Assembly (NCBI RefSeq): GCF_003576645.1
Contig: NC_044923.1
Location: 19,810,024-19,874,023 of the forward strand
Reading direction: 5' to 3'
Source: Ipomoea triloba
Taxonomy: Eukaryota; Streptophyta; Magnoliopsida; Solanales; Convolvulaceae
Length of the DNA stretch: 64,000 nt
This document shows, in pieces, positions 1 through 12,183 of the stretch. Every line of letters begins with the position of its first letter. Within the stretch, counting starts at the first letter, position 1. Below the pieces are notes generated by a model, which saw only the letters and a list, made by a program, of their open reading frames with translations, was not told the origin of the DNA and did not search any database. A program made the position numbers and the translations under genes.

Positions 1-424
1 TGTCACTATTTTTAAAAAATAATAAAATAAAATAATAAATTGTACACCTAGCATCAACTTAGGCTTAGAATATAATGCTACGTGCATCTTAGCTTAGCCA
101 GACACATTAATATTAGCTTGTTGAATAAGTAAAACTAACTAGGATCTAATTGCAAAATTTTTCCAATTTAGGGAGAGTGTTGTTGGTGCTTTTTTCAATG
201 AGTGACTCTCATGTGAGACCGTCTCATGGATTCTTATTCGTGATACGGTTTAGACCAATAAGAAAATGTAATATTTATATTGAATAATATAATACTAATC
301 AAGAATAAAGTAATTGTTACTTATAAAGAAAAATATAGGTCTTGGTAAAATAGTTAACCTATAAGCTAATCTTGGTTTATTTGACCAATATTAGCTGTTT
401 GACTTGATTAAAAAATCAACATAA

Positions 425-518
425 GTGTTTCTCCCTCAACCTATATCGACTCCACTGGGACTTGAACCCACAACCTCCCATATGAGAGAGAAATTTGGTG
501 CCACTGAACCACAAAATA
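425..518 (-). repeat. tRNA-derived SINE-like repeat, copy 1
   Basis: On the minus strand a box-A-like block (TGGTTCAGTGGCACC, 497-511) is followed by a box-B-like block (GGTTCAAGTCC, 458-468), the spacing of a tRNA-type internal RNA polymerase III promoter. Similar blocks occur at 3414-3536, 12488-12607 and 36700-36791, so this is a dispersed family and not a tRNA gene: no cloverleaf can be folded. SINE identity is inferred. Confidence 0.45.
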
Positions 519-2010
519 TTTGACTTTTAATTAACTCTTGGAAAAAAAAAATTATACCAAACACCTATCAACAAACAGCTAATTTACCAAACACCTTTAT
601 ACAATCAGCTAATATTATAAACTAATAATCCTCTTTAACCTTATCAGCTAATCGCTACCGCTAAGAGGGCCATAATATTTTTAGGAAAGTATCGTGATTA
701 ATTGTAGTCTTAAACCTCATCATCTACCCTGGCTGGTGATTTAGTTTTAAGAGTTATAGCACTCCAATCAATGTTATAAACGTAAATATTTCTTTATTGT
801 ATGGTTCAATATAATAAATTGGCTCCAAAAAATCTGACTTGACAAGCACTAAACCAACCTTGTTCAAAACAAAATATCACCACATAAAAATAAAATGAGA
901 TTAATTCCCACCAAACTTGCATGGATAAGTGCGATTTGCGTATGTACGACGCAAGATGAATGATGTGGCCGTACCTATCACGGCAAATTTCCACACTTAC
1001 AGCTGTGGCTTGTGAGGATTACGCTCTAAAATCAAGTTGTTAAATTTTATGAGTTAGAATAATGTATATAATAAATTAGAATAATGTATTTTATGTATTA
1101 AAATAATATACATTATGCTTTAAATAATGTATATTATGAATTATAAATATGTATATCGCAGCAAGTCCTGAAAAAAAAATACACAAAACAATATTATTTT
1201 TGAACCGCAATTTATACTGTGTGAATCACAAACCTATCATGAATCACATTATTATTATCATTTGCTTGCGCAATCTCAACAACTCTCACTTCCCTAATCT
1301 ACGTCAAATGACTTCATTTTCTTCTATTCTTTTTTCCATCTTTTAATTATTAAAAAAAATCTAAAATATCAATCCGTGTTGTACCAATACAAACATGCAA
1401 AGAATGCATGGATAGTGTCAACATTAGTGCTAATAACACTTGATACAACTTTATACATGTTGTGGTTGTGTTAAATGAGTATATGAGTGGTCCATTTTGA
1501 AACTATTCGAAATTCACAATATAATATATTTTACAGATATAACCACATAATTCTTGTTTGGACCGCGCAATCTCAATAATTCTCACTTCCATAAATTCTC
1601 TACCTAATCTAGCTGCCTCCATCAAATGAGTTCTCTCATTTTCTTGTTTTGTTCTTTCTTTTTTGCACCTCTTAATTATAGCATGCAGTTAACCCCAACC
1701 CACCTTATGAATTCTGATACAAAATTATGGGCATGTAATTAACATATTATGTGTTTTCCGTTAATAAATTATGTGTCTATAAATAAATTGAAGACACATA
1801 CTATATTAACTACATGCACATAATATGTTAATTAAAGTATATAATATGTTAAGTGCATATTATGTGCTTATAGTTAACATATTATGTATCTTCAATTTAT
1901 TTACATGCGCATAATCTATTAACTGTAAGCGTATAATATATTAATTGTAAACACATAATCTGAATGTCATTTAGATCAAGATTTACAACTCTAGCTAGTC
2001 CATGGTATAA
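519..2010. other. AT-rich intergenic DNA, no gene seen
   Basis: Only short chance ORFs are present. The stretch is AT-rich, with many short copies of ACATAATATGTTAA-like words in both orientations between about 1720 and 1960 that can pair with each other. I recognise no coding domain, RNA gene or clear transposon end. Confidence 0.5.
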
Positions 2011-2360
2011 GAGTCGTTATTGCATGGATCATGGTCCACACAGCGTTGTGTGGAGCACAAATAAAAAGTATCCGGAGTACATTATTTGTGTAGATAAAGT
2101 ACATTATTTGAATATTGAAATTACATTATGCTGTATACTATCAAAACTGTACATTCAGTACACAACTAATGTACTTTTAATATATTAAAGATGTACCTTG
2201 TATTGAGAGAAAATATATTATTTGAATATTAAAAATATATTATTTTGTATAATGTACATTCAGTGTACAAATAGTATTCTTTTTAATATATTAAAAATAT
2301 ACTTTTTGTATATATGATCCATACAGTGCTATGCGGATCATGATTCACATAAAAATTTGT
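2011..2360. mobile_element. MITE-like insertion with 10-bp flanking duplication
   Basis: The 350-bp segment is bracketed by identical 10-bp direct repeats, CATGGTATAA at 2001-2010 and 2361-2370, as expected for a target-site duplication. Its subterminal parts are complementary and palindromic (GGATCATGGTCCACACAG near the left, GGATCATGATTC near the right). The terminal bases themselves do not form a clean inverted repeat, so the superfamily is uncertain; a 9-10 bp duplication would fit a Mutator-type element. Confidence 0.45.
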
Positions 2361-2370
2361 CATGGTATAA

Positions 2371-3413
2371 TTTGCCTATGCTAAGTTGCAAATTGCAAAG
2401 TGAGAATTAATAAATTCCACCAGCCAACCTAGTTGGTCTGCACAAATTTTAGCAGGAATAGCAGCCCATAACTGAGTCCCCATTTATGCAGCCCATATAT
2501 ATATATATTTATTCTACAATAAGATATACGGAGTATATGCTAACGCCACGAGTAGTTCTACAACTACAAGTACTCTTATTACTACTAGTTGTGTGCGATT
2601 AAAAATTATCCAATGAAAAAAAAAAGAAATTATATTATTAAAATAGATAAAGAAACACATAAATTTTATAAATACTAGAAAATATAATTTTGATTTTGAT
2701 GGTAAAAAAAGATTTTTGTCTCACATAAATTTCTACAAAATTTAAATTAGTATGTGTTGTATTTCAAAATGATCACATTTTTTTTTGCAAATGTAAATAA
2801 TTTTTTTTCCTGATTATGTGTTATATTCTAATTAGAGTTTTAAACCAGTACTATTATAAATGAAACACAATGTTTTGATGGCAATAAGTGAATAATGCAT
2901 ATATTTCACATTAAGATACATATCAAGACAAACTCTTTTAGATAAAGTGTTTTTTTTTTAAAAGTTAAAAGGTTCCAAACGGAAGGTCGCAGGATCAAGT
3001 CTTATACTAGTATTTTTGCTCGTGCGTTGCACGGATTGAATTTGTTATAATATTTTAAGAATATTTGGATCGATATACAATTATATAAATTATAACATTG
3101 AATATTATATAGCGCAATTGATGAAATTTTTTATTATATATTTAGATAATAAAAATAAAGATGAAATTATAAAATAATTCTAATATTGAACATATACATT
3201 TATTTGATTATAAGATTAGTGCAAAAGTATTACTCAATTAATTGAATAATATATGACTTATTTGTCAACAATTATTTTAAAAAGATCGATATGTAATATG
3301 ACTTATGTAATTATATTATTACTAAAATAAATACGGGAAAATGAGAAATAATTTAATTATATTTATTATAAAAGTAAATTCAACGATCAATGTTTAGCTT
3401 AATTATCATAATG
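2371..3413. other. AT-rich spacer with a possible Helitron-type hairpin
   Basis: No gene is visible. A short palindromic motif CGTGCGTTGCACG lies near 3018-3032, next to TACTAG. The same motif in the other orientation occurs near 36616-36628. Such hairpins are common at plant Helitron ends, but I cannot define an element here. Confidence 0.3.
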
Positions 3414-3536
3414 CCAAGACCTTATGGTCTAATGGCACCCAGTTGCACTCCCATATGGAAAGGGAAGGGGGGTGAGTTTGAGTCTCAGTGAAGGCAATGT
3501 TGACCTTTTGTGCTTCAGTAGGTTGAGAAAGTAATT
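3414..3536 (+). repeat. tRNA-derived SINE-like repeat, copy 2
   Basis: The body starts CCAAGACCTTATGGTCTAAT (box-A-like), has a box-B-like GAGTTTGAGTCTC about 50 bp on, and ends GGTTGAGAAAGTAATTA. It aligns by eye along its whole length with the copy at 12488-12607, which shares GGTCTARTGGCA and the GAGAAAGTARTTA tail. No clear target duplication was found. Confidence 0.5.
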
Positions 3537-3970
3537 ATGACCAGATATTACACTAATATATGTGGAATTATACTTTTATACCTTAAATATATTCATTTTT
3601 ACCATATCGCACTTAGTTTTTTCTTCCTCCATATGTGAATGGACTAATTTTAATTATTATAAAAAATCTAACAACCCATTTTTAGTTAATTTTTTTAAAG
3701 TTTAAACAATTTAAAGTTTTCAAAAGAAAAGTGTAATTATTTTTTAATGTTTTTAAATAATTTTCAGTCAATTAGTACTCCTTCCGTCCCATTTTATCTG
3801 TCCTACTTTCCTTTTTAGTCTGTCCCAAAATATTGTCTACTTTCCAAAATTGAACATCATTATTATTCTGTTTTTCCAACTTTACCCTTAGAAGTTCTAC
3901 AATATCTAAGGTATTTATAATTTGCTAAGCAATAATACTCTACAAAGTTTTTAATTTTCTTTTTGAGTAA

Positions 3971-4110
3971 CACTTGTGTGAGACCGTCTCACGGGTTTCA
4001 ATCAGTGAGACGGGTCGAATAATTGATTAATGGGTCGAATTTTTTTATTGATTAATCAAAGATTCGACACGTCTCACAAATTAAGACCCATGAGACGGTC
4101 TCACACAAGT
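3971..4110. mobile_element. Short palindromic MITE nested in the mariner element
   Basis: The ends are complementary: left CACTTGTGTGAGACCGTCTC, right GAGACGGTCTCACACAAGT. The 140-bp body contains further inverted blocks (GAGACGGGTCGAATAATTGA against its near complement). A related diverged fragment with GTGAGACCGTCTCATGG lies at about 205-225. I could not see a clear target duplication. Confidence 0.5.
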
Positions 4111-4346
4111 TTTTTTTTTTCTTGCAACGAGGGAAAGCAAACACATACGGAGTACTTTAATTTATTGACATAAATTTTCATTCTAGATTAATTAAAATTA
4201 TGTACTCCGTATATTAATAACCACATTTGAATCTGATGCAATTTGAAATTGTAGCTTATTTGTTCATCTAACATTATTCTTACTTCCACGGTCATCACCC
4301 ATACACTACAATAGCCATTCATTTAACATTATTCCTATTTCCACAG

Positions 4347-4472
4347 TTATCACCCATACACTGCAATCATTTGTCATAAACAATACAGTTATCACCCATA
4401 CACTGCAATCATTTGTCATAAACAATACAGATATCACCCATACACTGCAATCATTTGTCATAAACAATACAG
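4347..4472. repeat. Three tandem copies of a 42-bp unit
   Basis: Units begin at 4347, 4389 and 4431 and are identical except for the first base of the third. The array is in the non-coding flank of the mariner element. A single, more diverged partial copy lies just upstream (about 4280-4310). The period matches the tandem duplications inside the transposase and in the gypsy element; see findings. Confidence 0.9.
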
Positions 4473-5014
4473 AATAGCATAAAGATAAAAGCACACTCCA
4501 AAATGCAAATGCTATAACTAAGGCATTAATGGAGAAAGCTTCCATTTTAAAAACAAAGTTAAAACTGCCATAGGAAAAATAGCAAAAACTATACTGAAAC
4601 TTGTACTGTAACTGCAAACTATAGTGTTTAACTGCTTCACATAAATTCTTAGGACCTCTGAGCAGAACCTGGACAAATTATGCACAAATTACAGATTAAA
4701 TAGACTTTTAATCTTCATACATAGTGTTTGAACACAAAGTAGTCTTCATTAGAATGTAAAGAAAAGATGAACAGAGTACATTTTCCACCAATTACACAAT
4801 ACATAAGCATTTAAATAAAGCATTGCACCCTTACATAGATCACATGGATCAATTTATACAAAATGAGCAAAATAAAATACTCTAATCATCAGTGTCTCCT
4901 GCCATACACTTAAAGACAAAATACATTACTAAAAGCAATAGTGCTAGATACAAATGTTCACCAAAAATACAATTACAAGTACACTTCATGCCGAGCAACT
5001 TCATTTTCAGTACT

Positions 5015-6502
5015 TTACTGCTGGAGACTTGAAATTGCTTCAACTAAGACTTCTGGATCACATGATATAGTGGTAGGTAATAAGCCTTCTCGTGCTAACC
5101 TTTGCTTATTTATGTGTGGCAGTTTATAATTGTTCCCTCCGTACTTTTTCATAACTTCAACCATACATAGTTGCAATGTTAGAAAAACATTACTGAGACT
5201 TTCTACTGAGATCTCATTAAAAGCTTTATGAGTAGCAGCAACTAGTTTATCCACATTGCGAGGAGCTTCTTGATGCTGTAAAGATTGAAGAGCTCTAAAA
5301 AATCTGAGATCCAATACATTCATGTCCGGACTATTTGGAGGCTGACAGGTTAAGTGAATATCAAAGCCATCTTTCTTTGCAGCCTCCAAAAATTCAACAT
5401 CATCAAAGCCATCTTTCTTTGCAGCCTCCAAAAATTCAACATCATTCATACTAATATGTGGCCTTGCATTATCTTGTTGAATATATATAGTCTTGGAACT
5501 ACTTGGTGGATTATCTTGTTGAATATATATAGTCTTGGAACTACTTGGTGGCCATTTTGCTCGTATTGCAGGAGTCTTGGAACTACTTGGTGGCCATTTT
5601 GCTCGTATTGCAGGCAATACATAATCAATCAACCATTTTCTTGTCACTTCTTTATTTACAGATTCAATGGGCTTAGTTTCTAAGGTTCCATCTTTATTTA
5701 CAGATTCAATGGGCTTAGTTTCTAAGGTTCCAACTTCCCGGTTCTTACTTCTACGCTTAGCTGGTTCTTTATAAACAAATGGGAACATCCCAATTTTCCC
5801 ATCAAACATTTCATTTCTTTCTAAATCAAACCGAGGGCGAGCAACAGCACAAAGAAACATAACTTTTGTTATAAACTTTTTACTTTTACAAGTACGATAT
5901 GGTTTATCTTCCTCAGGCAGCAGGTAATATTTTTGAGAAGTTCTTGAGAGGAAAAACCATTTTTCATCTATATGAACGCAGTCATACATATCTATGAAAC
6001 TTGGATTATTATGAGACGAACTTGAATCAATCATAGATATGCAGAATTGTAATCTTACCTTCCGGTTTTCCTCTGTTAGCATAGGCTTGGTAGCATTTGA
6101 GTGGGATTTCAAAGATCCTTCTTTAACTCTCCGGTGAAGGCTTGTTTTTGACATGCTTAGTGCACTAGCCATAGAACGAATTGTTGTCCGGCGATTCAAG
6201 GGGATTCTAGCAACATCTTCGGGATTAATTGCAATCCTTTTCCTTCCAACATTACCTGACAAGTTTAAAGAAATATCAACTGGAACACCGTTTGCAACAC
6301 AAGCAATCCCTTTTTTCCATATTCGACTAACAGTTCTTGTAGAAACAGAGTACACATTTGCAACATCTTTAATTGAACCATATTTCACTTTTCCATTCAC
6401 ACTGTGTTTTAGCAAAGTTTCAAAAATAACACTTCTCTTATCCTTTGAACATCCCGTGCTTAAGTGAACATCATTAGAACTCTCTTCCGGTATAAACTCC
6501 AT
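5015..6502 (-). CDS. Mariner-like transposase (plant DD39D type), 495 codons as assembled
   Basis: A cut-and-paste transposase expected to bind the element's inverted repeats and act in the nucleus. Seen: an N-terminal helix-turn-helix-like region (about residues 25-125), then a DDE domain with first Asp in HIDEKWFF, second in QQDNARPH and third in NVLDL. The frame contains four perfect 14-residue tandem duplications (42 bp each, units at 5362, 5468, 5532 and 5649 with their repeats). One lies between the second and third Asp and lengthens that spacing from 39 to 53 residues. Another duplicates the second Asp motif itself. With each duplication counted once the protein would be about 439 residues and D39D, as usual for plant mariner proteins. 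I infer that the duplications are assembly errors or very recent damage. The start ATG at 6502 is the first in frame, and no intron is needed. Confidence 0.9.
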   Translation of the reverse strand: MEFIPEESSNDVHLSTGCSKDKRSVIFETLLKHSVNGKVKYGSIKDVANVYSVSTRTVSRIWKKGIACVANGVPVDISLNLSGNVGRKRIAINPEDVARIPLNRRTTIRSMASALSMSKTSLHRRVKEGSLKSHSNATKPMLTEENRKVRLQFCISMIDSSSSHNNPSFIDMYDCVHIDEKWFFLSRTSQKYYLLPEEDKPYRTCKSKKFITKVMFLCAVARPRFDLERNEMFDGKIGMFPFVYKEPAKRRSKNREVGTLETKPIESVNKDGTLETKPIESVNKEVTRKWLIDYVLPAIRAKWPPSSSKTPAIRAKWPPSSSKTIYIQQDNPPSSSKTIYIQQDNARPHISMNDVEFLEAAKKDGFDDVEFLEAAKKDGFDIHLTCQPPNSPDMNVLDLRFFRALQSLQHQEAPRNVDKLVAATHKAFNEISVESLSNVFLTLQLCMVEVMKKYGGNNYKLPHINKQRLAREGLLPTTISCDPEVLVEAISSLQQ

Positions 6503-7436
6503 TAGCAGAGAAGAACTTTTTTTTTTTACTGTAATACAGAAAACCTCTCTATTGTGAAGTACTCTGAGAAAGAAATCAAAAAATGCTTCCTACAAACACA
6601 CTATATATACGGAGTACTAAGCATTCTATTGACCATAAGGTAAACAAAATAGAGTATTTTAATCTTTAAATGTCATATCAAAAATTGGCGGAAAATTTTG
6701 CCGCTAATTTTTCACAATTTTAGTGATCCTACAGCATATATCGACATAAACTACAGAGTAATTTTTCTCTGAGAAGTTCATGGTATAAAAAAGAGTGCTT
6801 TGTATAACTATTAAAATTGAGAAAATTGAGTATAAAAAAGTGAAAAAGAGAGAGAGGGATTCAAAATTACAGATTTTTTTTTGGTAATCTGTATTTCAAT
6901 TTGTAGAATTTGAGATTCAACAAAAAAAAAATCAAAAAAAAAACCTAGATTGAAGGAGAACTAAGAATAATTTTTCAAAAGTTTTAATCTTAAAGTCACT
7001 ATTTGTAGAAAAACTCCATAGATTGAGTGTAGAACACTAACCTTGGTATCAATTCCTCAAATTTTTTGAAAGATTGCAGAACCCATGCTCCAATTTCATC
7101 AAAACTCCATACTTGTGTGCTGAAATCTCTACAAAATTAGGTGATGCATATCTTCAATATCTTCCCATATCAGTATGGCAATGTAGATCACAAAGGTTTC
7201 ATGGAAGAAATAATTTTAGAATTCTTATCGGAGAAAAAAATTGGAACCAGAGAAGTATTCCGTAAGAATTAAAGATAAAGAGAGAGAAGAAGTGTATGGT
7301 GTGTTCTAGAATTCTAGTGGGTTATTGCATGTGAGAAAATAGAGGGGTAAAATTGGAAGACAAAATTGGAGTACTTGGCTACCTTAAAATTTGTGCAAAA
7401 AGAAAAGAAGACAGGGATTGCGGGACTGAGGGAGTA

Positions 7437-9429
7437 ATATCTTTTCCCTTTTTCAATTTGCCTAATTTATGTTTCCTTTTCTATTAGGATCTTTTTATAT
7501 TTTCAATCAATTAGTAAAATCAGTTTTCTTTTCCATTTTATCTTTACTATTACTATTGTTTGGGCGGAGATTTCACAAAGAATGATTTTATTTTTATTGA
7601 TAGTAGTATAGATATAGAAGTATAGATAATTAGTTAAATTATCATTATTGGTGTAAATAACAATTAATAAATTATTTTTTTATTTTTAAATTACGCAGAT
7701 TTTGTTTTCATTATTCTCACAATTATAATGGTTTAATTATTATGAGAATTTGGTAAATAAAATTTTGTAATACCAATAAAACGTTATTAATTTTTTACCA
7801 ATTTATTAATACTATTATTTTGTGTGGGAAATTTGAAGGGGAGGATTTTACTTTTATTAATAGTCTTGATACGTGAATATATAAACAATATTACCAATTA
7901 ATGGATATTAGTTAATTTTCATTTTATATTTTCTTACCAAATAAGCTTTATTAATTATTTGACCAATAAAATATTTAATTAATTGACTACCAAAATTTGA
8001 GCTGAAAAATAAAATAGGAGGATATTACTTTTATATATATTATAGATGTTTTCGAATGATCACATACCAACATATGTTTGGTATATCTCATGTCCTTTTC
8101 ATTGCACTAATTATACCATCAAATAAAGTAATAACACTACATTCTTTTACAAAATTATTGAGTTTATAATATAACTCTATATTTAATTATTATGTAAATT
8201 ATATATTAATTTGTAATACATAATACTAAAATTGTTAATACGTATAGTTATCATTCTATGCTGTTTTTTCTTTTGCAGGAATGGTATTATAAAATAAAGC
8301 TGTTTGGAAACATTACCTGAGAGTCATGGAGTAGGCACTCCACTGTCTGTTGGTTGATTGCGGAATGTTGATATTCTCGGGACAAATAACAACGAATCAA
8401 TCAAAGACAAAAATAGGCTCCATTAGTGAAAGAAGAAAATTGTTTTCGATTTGTAGAATTGAAAGAAAACATGTGCAACAACATAATTTGCAGATTTGAC
8501 GGTGGGGAGGTCTGGAATAATTGCACTGCGTTTCTCTTATAAAGTTCGCAGTATAGGATTAGGGATTTATATAAGGTTGTATCTTATTAAGATAAAATTG
8601 TAGTATGATAGGAATTGTAATGTAGAATTGTAGTACGATAGGAACGATAAGAATTGTAATGTAGAATTGTACAACGAATAGAAAAATAGGAAATAATCGC
8701 ATCCTAAATATTGTAGGACTGCTTTGGGCGGGAAGCTTAAAGTGAAGATTTTGTTTTTATATATAGTATAGATTAGACGGTGATCATAAAATATATATAT
8801 ATAAAAGCTAAAGTTTCAAATTTGGAATCATATTAGAATGAATACACATTATTCACTAATACTATCTACATGTACACATATGTATCATATAATTGTACGT
8901 ATTTTACATATTAAAATCTACATATACATAAATGAATAAATTTTACTTTTTTCCCTCGACAATTATACATGAATTACATTTGATCATTGACTATTAAAAT
9001 TTTCTAATTAGGTGCACGACTATGTAATTTGTATCACATTTAGTCCTGCCGTTCAATTTCTTCGGCCAACTATTGCCGGAAATGCTCCTTCAATCACCAC
9101 AAATCAATTGTGAAAGTTGAAGGACCATGGGTGGTTAACTTCGACCACAGATAGTAATAATTCGAAAGTTGAAGGACCACATCCATGTGATCAATTTGAA
9201 AGTTTAGGACTAAATGTGACAAAATCACTATATTTAGAGGACCCATATGACATTAACTCTATTTTGAATTAATAAATTTAATTTCATTTTTATTGAGTAT
9301 GTTTTTTTAATTTTAATTGTGATTTATGCAATTGTGTAGGACTATATTTCATTTATCTAATGATGATCATGCTATTAAAAGATCTGAGCTAGATATATAT
9401 CTAGAAGAAGGGAAGCTAGAGCCTAAGTA
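7437..9429. other. Non-coding repeat-rich spacer
   Basis: No gene is visible. Several degenerate copies of a motif of the form GGGCGGGA or GGGGAGGATT followed by TTTTATTTTTAT and TAGTATAGAT lie near 7562-7613, 7823-7862, 8025-8046 and 8727-8772. They look like decayed ends of one small-transposon family. At 8940-9260 lies a diverged repeat with phrases such as AAAGTTGAAGGACCA in direct copies, similar in style to the MITE at 47339-47617 but without clean ends. Confidence 0.4.
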
Positions 9430-10866
9430 TCACATGAACTCGGATGTTGAAAGTTGTAATTTTAGTGGTGATGGAAATTAAGAGTATCGTCCTCAAGGAA
9501 TGACTTAATGGGAGTTTGAGTAATGAGGGGTTAAACACAGGTTCATAGAGTGTTTGAAAGCTAACCTAAAGAGATTTGAGTAGTTCATGTTTAACAAATC
9601 AATAATGAGAATAAGTAAGTGAATTAAAAGGTAATAAATGTTATTTCAAAAAAACAAAAAAGGTAATAAATGAAATAGAGATTTGAATCAAACATCCTTG
9701 AATAAAATCCCGTTTATGTCTAAGTTTAAGTTATGCAAGTCTAGATGATGAACTTGGGGAAATGGTTTAAGTGCCAATGTCACTCTCGTGATCACTTGGA
9801 CTATCAACTAATCCTAAGTCCCATTCTCATGGCAACTTGGCTAGAAGAGGCAATTTAACAAACACTTTGCGTGCCTATTTCATTCCAACTCCCTTTTCTC
9901 AAAGGTGAGTAAGAAATATGGGAGGTATGGCTATGGTGTAGCCCTATTCTCATAGGTGGAACACCAATTCCAAATATCTCTTGCATAATTTGGCCATAAT
10001 TATGAAGAGTCAATTCAATTCTATGCAATTGATAACCAAGTTCAACATTAGGACAATACAAAACCTAATTTATGCAATTTAATTCATATTGGGATTCATA
10101 CATCAAGGAAGTTCAATTCAAATCCTAAATATGTTTAACTATTCATATTTGGAATGTAAAGCAATAAGCAATTGAAATAATAAACATATAATTCAAACAA
10201 ACTTTAAGAAATATAAATGTACAAATATGAAATAAAGAACTTAACTTGATAATTTAATGGAAGGAATAATCTGAAATTGATGTTGAATGTTGGAAATACA
10301 AATGGATTCTTCTTCTAAATTTCCTAATTAATGGTAGATTACAAGTGTGGGAAGTGTTTTCTAAAGTTTCCCAGAGAGAAAAACTAAATGGGGGACTTAG
10401 AAATTCAAAAGTGATTACAAAATAACCAACCAAGGGTATTTATAGTGTAATTTTTGCGCCATTTCGCACCTTTCAGGACTAGAAGTCACGGTGGGACTCA
10501 CGGTGTGAGACTCACGCTGACACTCACGGTGTGAGTGTCAGCGTGAGTTCCTGATCAGAAACCACGCTGAGGACTCACGTTGGCACTCACGGTGTGAGTG
10601 TCAGCGTGAGTTCTTCTAATTGACATTCACGCTATCGTTTTTCTCCTTCGTGCCCCGGCATGCCCTCGGGTGTTTTTCTTGTGCTTTAAAGTCCCGTTTT
10701 CTCCCAAGATTAGCATCTTTTCATGCTTGTTTTCTCATTACTTGATCTTTCATTCCTTCAAACAAAATACACAAAATTAAGAATTATTCTACATTCATTT
10801 GCATAACTTTTAAATGAAAAATAAGCATAAACAAGCACAAATACGAGGCCATTTAACGACATATCA
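9430..10866 (-). mobile_element. Gypsy-type LTR, minus strand
   Basis: Reading the minus strand, the LTR starts TGATATGTCG at 10866, just after a purine-rich tract (AAGTGTGGGGAG) preceded by GCTTGAGGGCAAGCAAG. That junction is characteristic of many plant Ty3/gypsy elements just before the 3' LTR. A TATAAATA box is near 10437-10444, about 430 bp into the LTR. Two strong hairpins lie at 10510-10548 and 10572-10611. The far boundary (about 9430) is approximate because I saw no second LTR copy. With the adjoining internal piece this is the 3' part of a truncated element. Confidence 0.6.
10510..10611. repeat. Two near-perfect long hairpins inside the LTR
   Basis: Arms of the form CTCACGCTGACACTCAC and GTGAGTGTCAGCGTGAG fold back on each other around a 2-base centre at 10510-10548. 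A second, slightly diverged copy is at 10572-10611. They lie in the upstream (U3) part of the minus-strand LTR, roughly 70-170 bp upstream of its TATA-like box. Confidence 0.75.
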
Positions 10867-11945
10867 AATCTCCCCACACTTAGACCTTGCTTGCCCTCAA
10901 GCAAGACAAAACCAAGTTAAGCAGATTGAAATACCAAGCCCCTTCAAAAGCAACCATACAATTCCAAAGATCAAGCAAATCAGTTGTGCACCAGAAATCA
11001 ATGATATGTTATTCCTCTTCCTACTTTGTAAAAATGGGAAAGTGAATGTGGTACCCTCAATTGGCTCAAAATGTAAGGACTCCAAAAACCCCAAGGTCTC
11101 TCACTGTTTGCATGGTAAAATCTCTCAATCATATTAATTCACAAGCAAAGGGGTTTGATTCAATCCACAATTTCCACAGGCCTTCCAAGCTGAGCCCACT
11201 AATGGGAACGATGCACACGGTCTTTCCAACTTTGCCTCATTTGGCCCCAAAGACCCATTTAAACATGTGTGATAGTGTGACACAAGCCTCTCCACGCGTT
11301 TTGGCTTAGCGTGAGAATCTCTCCATTTTCTAATCACCTCTAGGATACCCCGTTGAGTCAACCGCCTTCACGTAGAGCTCTACGCTTTTTTGAAGTCTGT
11401 GCAATGGTTGCCCAAATCCTACGAGATGGCTCACCTCATGTTTTTCCCTCTCAATTAAGGATAACTTAAAGTCTTTTTTAGCTTTTTTATTGACTTTTTT
11501 TTGCATCCCCTCATGCCTTTTTCATTGGGAGTAGGGAATCACACATCTCACCAAAAGAAAAATCTCTCCTTTTTCCTTGTGCTACACCAAAAAAATTTCA
11601 ATTCCATGTCATACCACCTTACTTACCACAAACCTTACCGTATACACTCCCATTTCGAGAGATCTTTAACTGAGGTCTATGGAAATTGCGCATTGAACCA
11701 CAAACAAGCATGCAAAATTAAATTAAAAACCTATTTGGGTCCTATACAAATCTCACACGGTGTAAGAGTGGTTTCCAAACATTTTCAACCAATTGAGCCT
11801 ACAATACCCTCTTTTCACACTTACAAAGTAAAAGGAACAATAACATATCAAAAATTTCAAATGCATAGCCTATTTACCTCATCTTTACAATTGCAAATCA
11901 CTATGAAAAAAGGAACGATATTTAAAATATGTACAGCTACTTAAA
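10867..11945 (-). mobile_element. 3' internal fragment of the same gypsy element
   Basis: This stretch directly adjoins the polypurine tract and LTR at 10866 and reads into the element on the minus strand. It contains only short chance ORFs and no gag or pol domain, so it is taken as the untranslated 3' internal region. The upstream part of the element is absent; beyond about 11945 the sequence changes to an hAT relic. Confidence 0.45.
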
Positions 11946-12030
11946 CCAATCTTTAACTACTTAAAATATTGTAAACCAAGCTTTACAATATTGGAAAGAG
12001 CATCAAACAAGATTTTTATGTCTATCCAAA

Positions 12031-12183
12031 ATGGTTTGTGATGTATTGAGCATTTCAATCACTATAGTTGCTAGTGAAAGTTCATTTAGCATTGGCTCAA
12101 GAGTTTTGACTAAGTATAGATATTTCCTCAAAAAATGTTCAAGCAATCATTTGCACTCGCAATTGGCAAGGATTTGTTTGTGA
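12031..12183 (+). pseudogene. hAT transposase fragment (C-terminal dimerisation region)
   Basis: A 50-codon open stretch contains [14 protein letters not shown] followed by TKYR, a good match to the hAT C-terminal dimerisation motif (ASESxFSxGGRVL...R). Only this tail is recognisable; the catalytic region is missing, replaced upstream by the gypsy fragment ending near 11945. An hAT-type terminus (TAGAGCTGTCAAAACGGG read on the minus strand) lies downstream at 12906-12923, so this is probably the 3' part of a broken hAT element. Confidence 0.7.

Larger units (their letters stand above)
3778..7434 (-). mobile_element. Complete mariner-like element (plant Tc1/mariner)
   Basis: The element is about 3.66 kb and flanked by TA dinucleotides at 3776-3777 and 7435-7436, the mariner target duplication. 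Its ends are inverted repeats: left CTCCTTCCGTCCC, right (reversed) CTCCCTCAGTCCC, matching the Stowaway/mariner type of plants, with further imperfect pairing inside. It encodes a transposase on the minus strand (5015-6502). The region between the transposase stop and the left end carries a nested palindromic MITE (3971-4110) and a 3 x 42-bp array. Both termini, the target duplication and an open transposase frame make it a candidate autonomous copy, apart from the 42-bp duplications in the coding region. Confidence 0.88.

Noticed and set aside
4306..4617. 103-codon minus-strand frame with repeated VLFMTNDCSVW
   Set aside because: It is created by the 3 x 42-bp tandem array in non-coding transposon DNA; no domain and no homologue recognised.
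9855..11944. Several 65-147-codon frames around the minus-strand gypsy LTR
   Set aside because: They lie in LTR or untranslated internal sequence, overlap on both strands and show no protein motif.
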